From Tricholoma matsutake (taxonomy: Eukaryota > Basidiomycota > Agaricomycetes > Agaricales > Tricholomataceae), in NCBI GenBank assembly GCA_026075535.2, contig AP026543.1, forward strand, positions 11,408,001 to 11,472,000: a DNA stretch of 64,000 nt, written 5' to 3'. The notes under the pieces are model-generated. The model saw only the letters and a list, made by a program, of their open reading frames with translations, was not told the DNA's origin and made no database searches. Each line of letters starts with the position of its first letter. Position 1 is the stretch's first letter. Below, piece by piece: positions 55,530 to 64,000 of this stretch. The translations under genes and the position numbers were made by a program.

Positions 55530-57040
55530 TCATACTGTCTCTTCAATGGCCTTGGGGACACGGATTGGTGGTTGAACCCATGGTATGTGTTCTATAACGG
55601 GGATTTTGTAGTCAGGATAAAAGTCACAGGAAAACGTACCATGCTCAGCATCTGTAAATGTGAGGGCCAAGTCTTGAGATCTAAGCACATAGACCAGTAA
55701 GTCAATTTTGCATGGAGACAGAAAACCGTCTGGCACAGTCGCAAGAATAAAATCGAGGCGTTCTTGAGTGAGTCGCATTGTTGGTTCAAAATTTTCAAGA
55801 AGAGGGGGATCAAGAGGTAAAGGGCAAAGTTCCAGGATGTCAATAGGCTTGAAGACCTGACCAGCTGGGTCGGGCATATATGTCGGGACTGGGTGGACCT
55901 TGCGGTCGACTGGCTTATATTTTCTCGCCACATGTACATATTGCATGGAATTTTCCGTTAATGCTTGACATGTCCAAGAGGTATGTTGGGGTACTGAAGA
56001 AGAAGGCGCTACATAAGCAAAACTTCTGAGGAGAGCATCGTAAGTATCAGGAGGTGAAAGGGAACAGAGTAAGGAAACATCTTCGTCATTGCTTTCTCCT
56101 ACCAAGCATTGCAAAATTCGCCCAATGGAGGGTACAGGCACGTCCTGATGTTCATCTGGCCTGGACTGCATGCCCAACCTCAGTTTTCCAAATCAGAAGT
56201 GTCTTCTACTCTTGTTTGTCTTCCCTGTAATGTTAATTTGTCTGTATTACAAGGAGCGTTAGTAGCTACAAGTTGAATTGCAACTGTGGGGGCATGCCCT
56301 TTATCTCTCTCGCCATCAGCCCACAAACACATTTCGACAGGGCCAGAGTGAGAATAACAGAGCGTTGCTGAATACCATTGAAGCCAGGGTTGCCCAAGGA
56401 TCACATCCTGCCATCCCATACCTTCCCTACTGACGAAGAAGTGGTGGTCGAAACAGTGGCCACCACAGAATACATGCACATCTCAACAGCAGCCGATTAG
56501 AGGGACTGCACCCCCATTAATTCCCTTGAGGGACCAGCGTGCACCGTCAAGATCAAGTGCAAGGTTGGTTTGTCTAAAAAGTGCATCAGCAATCAAATTG
56601 AGCTCAGATCCTGTGTCGATCATGAAAGAGATGTAATGCCCAGCCAGAGTTCCCTCAAAATGTCCCGTCGTCATTGCAAAGAGTGGAGTAGTGTGGATCT
56701 TTACTGCTGAGGAATACCATATAAGGATGTCTTCGACGTCCTCTGTTCCTTTGTCAAAAGAAACATGAAGCTCTGAATGCTCAAAAGAGTTCGAGATGGC
56801 CTCATTTGTAGTCCTCATTCCCGGCGAGTACATTTCCTGTGAGCTGTCAGAGTCATCATTGTTGCACATTGCAGTTACTGGTTTTGATGTGTATTCACGT
56901 TGTGTCTTCGTAAGCCCTGAAAAACACTTCTGCATATCTGGTGAAATCCCTAAAATTTCCTTAAGAGGCAGCATAATCAATGTATCAAGGATTTTCTGCT
57001 GGACGGCATCACCATCTATCATTTCTTGAATGGATGACAT
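55530..57040 (-). pseudogene. Element E protease and linker
   Basis: Protease: GHYISFMIDTGSELNLI (active site DTG intact) in 56,483-57,040, a TGA at about 56,480 in place of arginine, then MGWQDVILGQPWLQWY. A linker to RT follows (55,530-56,177), with SLSPPDTYDALLRSFAYVAP and PLPLDPPLLENFEPTMRLTQ. Open except at the boundaries. Confidence 0.85.
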
Positions 57041-57184
57041 GAAATGGTAGCCACTTGTCAGCTTTATGCTGGTCTTGTTTGGATCTTGAGCATCAGCCTC
57101 TTTAGTTTTTGGGGCAGCCTTTCATTGATGCCATGCCTCCTCCGTATTTGATGGGTGAGGTTGTCCTGTGAGAGTTGCTTGAGG

Positions 57185-58925
57185 TCAAGGAATGAAGGGC
57201 GGTTGAAGCCTTGGAAGGCTCATTGTTGTTGCTTTGGGAGCTGGCTCAATATTTTTATCAGTATTGTTAACTTTCTTCGCCTCCTTTGCTTGAGAACATG
57301 TGACTGGGAATGCTTTGCGCCAGGCTGGACGAGGAAAAGAAGATACCCCATAAACTGTGTCCCCTAGGACGTCTTCACCATTGGACTGGAGACCCGCTAT
57401 AGCAGCCATGTGGGGAGGTAGGTCATGTTCCTCCCAGCCTTTACCTTTTAAAGAGTTAGTAGACACGGCGGATGCTGCTTGCTCATCTCTTAAAGCTTTT
57501 GCCATGCCACCCCCTGGAACACCACGGGGAAGTGGTGCTCCACCTGGACGCATTAGTTTTCCTTCTGGTGTAAAGGCGGCTAGTCCTTCGTTGATGAGGG
57601 CAGGAACCTCTGGGCAATTGTGTACACCTAATCTATGCACATCAGGCTCACCACAAATGAAACAATACTTATGGCTAGCAGGTGCAGCATTGGTCCCTGT
57701 GGTGCACGCCACAGCAAGCTCTCGGAGTATGTTGGCCTGACTCTGTTGCAATTCTTGGATCTGTCGTGTTTGGCCCAGTTGAAGCTCCTGCATTTGCTTA
57801 GCGAGGACTTCTATCGTGGTGGGGGTTGCCGAATCTGGAGCTGTTGGAGTCTTTTTAACACTGAAATGCACCTTCTTCTTCATCTTGTGAGTCTTCTTAC
57901 TGGGCTTTTCTTCTTCAGAGCCAGAGTCATCTGTACTCCCATCAGAATCGGAATCCAAGTTATCTGAACTTGAGGAAGGGTCAGAAGCATCAGAGTCCTC
58001 AACAATATTGTCCTTGTTGAACTGCTTGTGTAAGAGTGCTAAAACATTGTCCCTGGGTGGGGGAGACTGAATCTTTGTCTGGGCTGCTGGCAGTTTGCAT
58101 CGTATCGCCTTCTGCTGTGGCTTCGGTATACCTCTGAAAAATAGCAGATTGGCCTCATCTTCGGTAAGTTGATTACTTGCTCGTAGACGCAAAGCCTGTG
58201 CTGTGAATTCATGGTAGTAGCAGTCCACGTCCTGTAAACAGGCGAAGGCCTTCTTTTCCAAATGTTTCTTGGTCCATTTATGCAATTTGTCGGGGGTAGT
58301 ATGTTGTTTCTTGTCATTCGACCCATACAGCTTGATGAGGTAAGTCCGTGCCACCTCCCAGTCGTGTTGTGACCAAATGGAAGCTGACTCTATTACATAC
58401 CTGACGCAGCGGTTGCAGTAGTGGAGCACATATGCTGGCAGATCATTGAGTTTGACTTGTGCAGAACCTGCGAAAACTTCCAATGAGTCTAAGAAATCAG
58501 CGATGTGTTCACCTTTAAAAAAAGGGGCATGTGGGGACCCTGGAGTAGGCATAGGCATGATGAAACATGTGGCAAGCAGAGGATGGGGCTGCACTCCCCT
58601 TTGAGCTTGAGCATTAGCTGGTGCTTGGGTGGTCTTGGGGCTGAGCCATTGTCGATGTAGAAGCAGGTATTTGGTTTGTTGTGGCTTGTGTTGCAGAGTT
58701 TTGTTGTGTGGCTCTCTGGCGAGTTAAGAGAGGTGTTGGTACCATCAGTTTTTGTGAAGACAGCTTGATGGAGGCTGATGGGGTGATATTCGCAGAACTG
58801 GAAAATTCCAGAGTCAATGGTTGATGGTGACGAGGGAAAGTGTCTTGCTTTGGGGTTACCCAGGACAAGATTGTGGGAATGAGGAAGGTAGACTGCAAAT
58901 CAGGAGGTTTGTTGAAGTGTAGCAT
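57185..58925 (-). pseudogene. Element E gag
   Basis: The main frame 57,185-58,594 encodes a helical gag domain (KGEHIADFLDSLEVFAGSAQ, HDWEVARTYLIKLYGSND, DVDCYYHEFTAQALRLRASN), an acidic Ser/Asp block (SSSSDNLDSDSDGSTDDSG), a Lys-rich stretch, and a predicted coiled coil (LAKQMQELQLGQTRQIQELQ). A knuckle-like CFICGEPDVHRLGVHNCP has unusual spacing. The N-terminal part 58,614-58,925 (Ser/Thr/Pro-rich) is in another register, joined by a shift near 58,600, so the start is uncertain. Confidence 0.82.
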
Positions 58926-59048
58926 GTATTTGGAGATTTGTGGTTCTGTAACCGACTAATCAACAAATTTAGCTATGTTGTTGGCTTACCTGGGTTGGGA
59001 AACTGCGACAGTGAATGGAAAACCTGATCCCCTGTCTCAGTCACCACT

Positions 59049-60105
59049 TGTGGCAGGGTAGATGGTCTACTGGGAGTTCGTTGACAAAGGTCATCACATC
59101 GTGAAGAATGAGGTAAGCGTAGTTGTGTGGACGAGTGGAGAAAAGAACTAGTGTGAGGGGAAGAGTTTGACAGACAGTAGGTACAATGGGCAATGCAAAT
59201 GCATTCAACAGAGTCATGTGATGCACGCATTGGAAACACGGGTCGTCGAATGCAAAGTATTGGTTTCTGCACCTTGGTGAGCAGAAGACTTGGGAGACTA
59301 AGGAGAGACCTTATGTGGGGAGCATAAAGCAAAGGGTCAAGAAAGAATGTGCTCCATTTTACAGGTGGGAGGACACCTAAATACAAACAGGCCATAATTA
59401 CAAGCTAAATCTGACTGTGCACGTTCTCCTGTGCCGACAGCCTGAGCAACCAGAAATGAACAATAAAAAGAAAAGGGATTGCTGGATTTGGGGTGGTGAT
59501 GGGAAGGTTCTATACTAATGAATCATCCTTGAAGGAAGCGATATGGCTCATCAAATCCTCATCTAAGAGTCTTGCCACCAGGAATGGCTCGGGGAGAGGC
59601 TGTCGTTGAGTTCCTCTATTGATGTTGCATCGCCTGTACCCCCTGCAAGCATGGAGGATACCCAGATGATACCCCTCAACCCTATTGTCCAGTGGCTCAA
59701 CCCGTCGAGTCAGATTTAACTGGCCAAAGTGTTGAAGTTTGACGTTTTGGATCATTGAAGCAAAAAGGTACAAGAAGAGAAACTGTAAAAGGCAAAACAA
59801 GAAGGGGAAAGATGAAAATCTCAGGACCAATCCTTCAAACTGGCGATGCTGTCAAAGAGAAGGCTGAGGGAGCTGAGAGTGCGGCGATGCACATCAGTCA
59901 CGCAGTGAAATATCGACCTAAATTAAATATAATAACCTGTGAAACAGAAATATCAGATGATAAACCAGTCAATTGAAGCTGTTGAGTATATGGGGATGCA
60001 TCAAGAATGTATGAAGGAATGGTGTCATTGTCATGTAACTGAAGGCTTCCTGGAAAATTCTGGAAATGGTAGGGGTTGACAAGTGGGACTCGTCACCCTA
60101 CCACA
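59049..60105 (-). repeat. Element E 5' LTR
   Basis: 1057 bp. In element sense it is followed by AGTGGTGACTGAGACAGG, where a primer-binding site would lie; I cannot match it to a tRNA end. Confidence 0.93.
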
Positions 60106-60363
60106 ACGCCAACCACAGAACAACACACCACCCACCATCCACCCCACAAGGACACACCACCCACCTCCAGCCTCGCAAGCCACTGCTCATGGGGTGGATG
60201 GTGGGTGGAATGATGACGAGGGGGATGGGAGATGAGAGGAAAGGGAGACAAAGGGGGAGGGGGAGGGAGACGATGAGGGAGATGGGACAGGAGACGACAG
60301 CACACCACCCACCCCCAGCCTCACGAGCAACTGCTTGTGGGGTGGATCATGGGTGGAACAACG
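60106..60363. repeat. Hairpin-bearing CCACCC-rich segment
   Basis: Repeats of CCACCC, CCTCCAGCCTC and GCAAGCCACTGCTCATGG, the same cargo-type words as at 23.4 and 39.2 kb. The same kind of sequence resumes after the solo LTR. Confidence 0.55.
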
Positions 60364-61068
60364 TGTTAAGAACTGATCCTAGAGGCCACTTTGGAATCCG
60401 ACTGGACACTGTGGGTGATGATAGTGGGAGATTGTCAGGTCAATGCAGATTCTGCAGGAGGGGAAATGGAAAGGACTTGGCTTCAGCTTGTAAGAAGCTG
60501 CGCCCTTCACCTCATCTGGTGTCTTAATTTCAAGTCGAGGGTTTAGAGGTAGGAGCGGGAAAGTGCGGGTAAATGCGGGGAGGAGTACGGAGGGACTTAG
60601 GTTAAGTTCAGATGAGACTAGAACTTCAGAGGGAGACTAGAGGTTGAGTTGAATGTAGTTCAGACTTTTAGAGGACAGGGGTTGGAGTAGAAGGAGGTTT
60701 TAGATTGGCAGGGTAAAGTCGAGTCTATGTTGATATACAAACTGAAGCAACGTGAAACTAGCTAAACTTAAATACTAGAGTCCGGAATAAAAGTGGGACG
60801 GAAATGGGAACTGCGGCAATGTCTCGACTGTGTAGATAAATTACCTAGTGGAGGCCGCACAGGAATCCGTAGTCAAATTTGCAAAACTAGATGGCAGCCT
60901 TGGGAAGGCAGCCATGGATGCTGTACAAGGCGGCCTGGTGCACAGCAGTGTGGGCAGTGCAAGGCGGCCAGGAATGAAATCGGAAGGTGTAGACAAAAGT
61001 CGGGTTCGAGGTGCAGAAAAGGATCGGACAGGTGCGGGTTCTGATCAGGCGAGGAACAGTTCTTGACA
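60364..61068 (+). mobile_element. Solo LTR (family S), TSD CAACG
   Basis: 705 bp, from TGTTAAGAACTGATC to CAGTTCTTGACA, with the same structure as 13,461-14,155. CAACG flanks both sides (60,359-60,363; 61,069-61,073). It differs from the first copy by many substitutions and a few indels, for example an extra TAGATGGCAGCCTTGGG-type segment near 60,890. Confidence 0.88.
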
Positions 61069-61228
61069 CAACGACAAGGAAGGGGGGTGTGTACAGACCA
61101 ACAGGGAATGGTGAGGGGGGACAAGAGGGGGCCACAAGGGAAGGCCGACGATGAATGCACCCACCCCTGCCATCTCGCATGCTAGCGAGACGATGGGTCA
61201 TTTATTTTATTCTATAGTCTACTGCCCC

Positions 61229-61255
61229 CCTCTTCGGCAGGGGGGCAACTTTTTT
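61229..61255. other. Strong G/C hairpin
   Basis: TGCCCCCC, loop TCTTCGGCA, GGGGGGCA, followed by a T run, so it looks like a stem with a U-tail. No gene is attached to it and no function is supported. Confidence 0.4.
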
Positions 61256-61329
61256 TGTATTTAATACTACCAATAAAATGTCCCCCATCATGGGGCATCC
61301 TTGTTTTTTTTTGCCATCAACCCATGCCT

Positions 61330-61600
61330 CAATTCTTCATTTGGGTCACCACATGGTTGGAATCTGTGTGGACTTATGTGGACTTATGTGTACTCCGCAC
61401 AGACTTATGTGGACTCCGCATGGACTTATGCGGACTTATGTGGACTCCACGTGGACTGGGGCAGAATCCGTGGCGAAAGGGGTGTAATTTTTCATTTTGG
61501 TCACCAGATGGTTGGACTCTGCATGGAGTCTGCACAGTCTGCACGGATCCGCACAGAACATATGGGGCAGTGTAAATTACTGCCTAGTGCATGGACCATG
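61330..61600. repeat. TGGACTCCGCATGGAC word repeat
   Basis: Many GTGGACTTATG and GGACTCCGCATGG words, then CGGATCCGCACAGAACATAT and GGGGCAGTGTAAATTACTGC. Inverted partner of the copy at 49,740-50,010. Confidence 0.6.
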
Positions 61601-61700
61601 GAATGGTGTATAAAATGCACTACACACAATTCTTTTTCAATACCTTCTTACTTCTCCATAATCCATTCTGATAGTCTTCCTCACACTCATTTTACTTCTA

Positions 61701-63832
61701 ATGGATACTACACAGCAATTCTACACTAATCAAGCCAGAAAACACTATTCTTGTTTTGGGAATGATGTCTGACATGAAATTACTAGTACCACACAGTCAA
61801 TGAACATGGTATGTGATGCTTACCAATGTATCATAGTTGTACATTCCTAACATGCTACATAGCTGCCAGGTTTTGCTCCTCCTAGTTCTCACATCAATGG
61901 TAACCAGGTACTGTCTCTACATTCATTTTACTTCAGTCAAGTTCATTGATTATCACAGATACCTGCTTTCACTCAGACAAATGGAGAGGTTGCACCTATG
62001 TCCAATCCTGCTGTCCTTGATCCTGCTCTATTTGCTCTTCCTGAGGATAAGGATGATGGCTTCCCTCCATCTCATCTTATTCTCACAAAAGTTGCAAAAC
62101 CTGGGGTCAAAACTGCTGGTAGTTGATGTTGCTCCTCAATTGATGTGAAGGTCAAGAACAAGGCTCCGACTCCAGGTCCATCAAAAGGAATCAAGTGTGG
62201 TCATGCTCTGTCTTCTGAGGAACCTGAACCAAAGAAGAGATGGGGATGCACTGCTGGGGTTGTCAATTATTCTAACAAAGATGTGGATGCTCTGTTAGAC
62301 ATCATCAAGGAGAATCTTCCTACTGGTGGCAAGGGCTGGAATGTGGTTGGTAGTGAGTTTGTAGTATGGCCAAAGAAAATGGCAGGCCAGCTCAGACTGC
62401 AAAGTCTTTGGAAGCCAAGTATAAACAGGTATGTGATCATCATCTGTTCAATATGTTAACTAATGAATTCCTATGCTTAGTTCATCAAGACTACAAAACC
62501 AACTGGTGATGGTGAATGTCCCCCTCATGTTGAGCATGCACACAGCATCAAAGATCTTATCAATGAGAATGTTAACATGTGAGATCTTGATGACTCAGAG
62601 ATTGCAGACATGGATGGCACTGACAATGATGTGATTGAGCTGAGGTATTTTTTGTTACCTATCATTTCATATCAGTCTTTGTTAACAATGTTTGACTTGA
62701 ATAGTGATGATGATGCTGTACTCACTGTAAAGGCCAAACCCTCTGCGAAGAAGATAGCCATCATACCTGGTGGTGCTTCTGTGGTAGTGACTGATGGACC
62801 CGTTGCACAACACACTTCTGATCACCTGCCAGCTCCATCTGCCCATCCATGTAATGCATGTTCCACTGCCCATGATTTACTCTCTCATATTTCATCATCC
62901 CTTGACCCCTCAACTCAGATGTCTCAGAGTGAGGATTGTGCAACATGCACTTCACAGACTACCCAGCTCTTGACCCTTTCCAATCAGCTTTGTGATGCCC
63001 AAGCCACTATCAAGGGCCTGCACAACCATGTACAGGAGGCAGACCATGAATGGCATGCTTCAGAGAGATGTGCTGATAGAGCAGAATTCATGTCAATGCT
63101 TTTGGAACATTGGGATTCTGACCAACCTGTCTGAACTCAGCAAGCTTGGTGCTGTGGTCACCACTACCATCAAGAAGTTGTCTATGCTGATGGAGGTAGA
63201 GCAACCCAATGGATTGGCTCAGAAGATGAAGACAGGCCTGGTTTGCCATGTGAGGATTCTCCTGGAACAAGACACTATGGATAGTACAATGATGATGTAT
63301 CATGTATCAACATCTGGCCTCATATTGTTGTCCCTCAGCACCAATCTGTCTTCCATGGTGTTTCTGGTTCCCAATCCCCCCATCATGACAACCATCTCAA
63401 TTCTACTTCCTCTATGCAGTCTGACAACCATGATCTTGCTGTCACTGTTACTCCAACTTGGGGTGATAGAGGTATATCTTTCACCATCACACCCAGCCAT
63501 CAAGATTAGTGTTTCAAAGTTTTTTTGATTTTTGATATATCTTAACAATGGTTGAACAGATTTTTTTTTCTGAGGGAGGACCCCCCATTATTTCCTAAAT
63601 TTTGTGATTATCTTGACAGTGGGTGGCTGAAATCTTTCCATCCCATAGAGGACCCCAGTCCTTTGCAAATTCTATCTCCTGTAATATTTTGGTGAATTCT
63701 TGGATTTTCCCTGAATTTATAATACAGCCTTTTGAAATCAACAAAGTCACAAAAAGTCAGAACCTGACTGGACTTTGAAACACTAATCTGATTCAATATC
63801 ATGATGAAGAAGATGTCATCATGGGTAACTGA
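61701..63832 (+). pseudogene. DUF6818-like multi-exon protein (pseudogene)
   Basis: A spliced gene model with consistent frames. Exons 61,701-61,808, 61,863-61,907, 61,959-62,428, 62,481-62,644 and 62,705 onward are separated by GT-AG introns of 54, 51, 52 and 60 nt. The second exon reads LPGFAPPSSHINGNQ. Residues near 62,260-62,600 (NYSNKDVDALLDIIKENLP, GGKGWNVVGSEF, QFIKTTKPTGDGECPPHVE across intron 3) match the Myb-like DUF6818 type found in many fungal copies. A helical region follows (QTTQLLTLSNQLCDAQATIK, SERCADRAEFMSMLLEHW), and the end reads HDEEDVIMGN. TGA at 61,770, 62,124 and 63,132 and a one-base loss near 62,365 disable it. A MITE sits at 63,507-63,785. Confidence 0.68.
63507..63785. 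mobile_element. Small hAT-like MITE
   Basis: 279 bp with inverted ends TAGTGTTTCAAAGT / TAGTGTTTCAAAGTCCAGT. It belongs to the family of 24,896 and 38,052 but is much shorter. The first three bases (TAG) end the reading frame of the DUF6818-like gene, and the gene tail continues after it. Flanks ATCAAGAT and ATCTGATT do not match well, so no clear TSD. Confidence 0.72.
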
Positions 63833-64000
63833 CCACTGTTATTCTTAATTGTTGCTTAATACATATATACCTGTCACTTATTGTGATCACTCCCTTCATA
63901 TATTTACTCTCTGTGTTCTGTATATCCTAGTACCCAATCAACTATTAGTTAATATCAACATAAAGATTGTCTGCAGCTGACCTTATTCATTACTGAAATG
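63833..64000. other. Unassigned AT-rich end
   Basis: No feature recognised after the gene tail. Confidence 0.5.

Larger units (their letters stand above)
50804..60105 (-). mobile_element. Gypsy element E, 9.3 kb, 1057-bp LTRs
   Basis: Two LTRs of exactly 1057 bp (50,804-51,860 and 59,049-60,105) start TGTGGTAGGGTGACG in element sense and end CTACCCTGCCACA. By eye they differ at about 34 positions, nearly all transitions. Gag, protease, RT, RNase H, integrase and a GPY/F-type C-terminus are on the minus strand. The flanks (GACAC left, ACGCC right) do not form a target duplication. A run of 16-18 A lies just inside the left LTR (51,909-51,926). Confidence 0.93.

Overview
The window looks like repeat-dense, gene-poor sequence from a filamentous basidiomycete, most likely an agaricomycete. 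The evidence is the protein families present (Ty3/gypsy chromoviruses, Ty1/copia gag-pro, hAT and PIF/Harbinger-like transposases, a NACHT/ankyrin-type NLR fragment, a DUF6818-like multi-exon protein) and spliceosomal introns of about 50-60 nt with CTAAC-like branch sites. I see no intact housekeeping gene and no confident RNA gene. Almost everything is transposon sequence at different stages of decay. The species call is inference.

Layout. 1-13,042: a gypsy relic, a truncated B-family gypsy copy (B2), and gypsy element A (10.2 kb, 183-bp LTRs, an extra third ORF). 13,461-14,155: solo LTR with TSD TAGAC. 14,512-15,834: 5'-truncated NLR/ankyrin pseudogene on the minus strand. 15,842-17,187: two adjacent long palindromes. 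17,369-19,400: copia gag-pro remnant. 19,403-19,752: hAT transposase fragment with an intron. 20,000-24,000: low-complexity repeats. 24,282-37,540: one Harbinger-like transposase gene split into three pieces by two successive insertions, each with a perfect 8-bp TSD (24,896-27,832 and 27,906-37,492). The second insertion contains gypsy C, which is itself split by gypsy B (28,951-34,997, TSD GCCCC). 37,817-47,838: a third B fragment (B3), broken by a hAT-like element (38,052-40,005, itself carrying a GGGGTA MITE) and by gypsy D (40,335-47,497, TSD GGGAG). 49,059-49,654: solo LTR of the D family. 50,804-60,105: gypsy E with 1057-bp LTRs, minus strand. 60,364-61,068: second solo LTR of the 13.4-kb family. 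61,701-63,832: DUF6818-like pseudogene with four introns and a MITE in its last part.

Two signals run through the window. First, coding stretches of A, B, C, D, E, the Harbinger gene and the DUF6818 gene are otherwise open but broken at positions where TGA stands in place of an expected CGA arginine codon. This is the footprint of C-to-T decay at CpG, by 5-methylcytosine deamination or a RIP-like process. Second, a family of non-autonomous elements starting TAGTG(T/C)TT, with ACCAGT-rich ends and 8-bp TSDs, recurs. At least one large copy carries low-complexity cargo that includes repeated intron-like cassettes (a GGGCCCAAAC stem-loop, then GTAATTTTT...CTAAC...TTTTTAG). These cassettes are the best candidate here for something not previously described.
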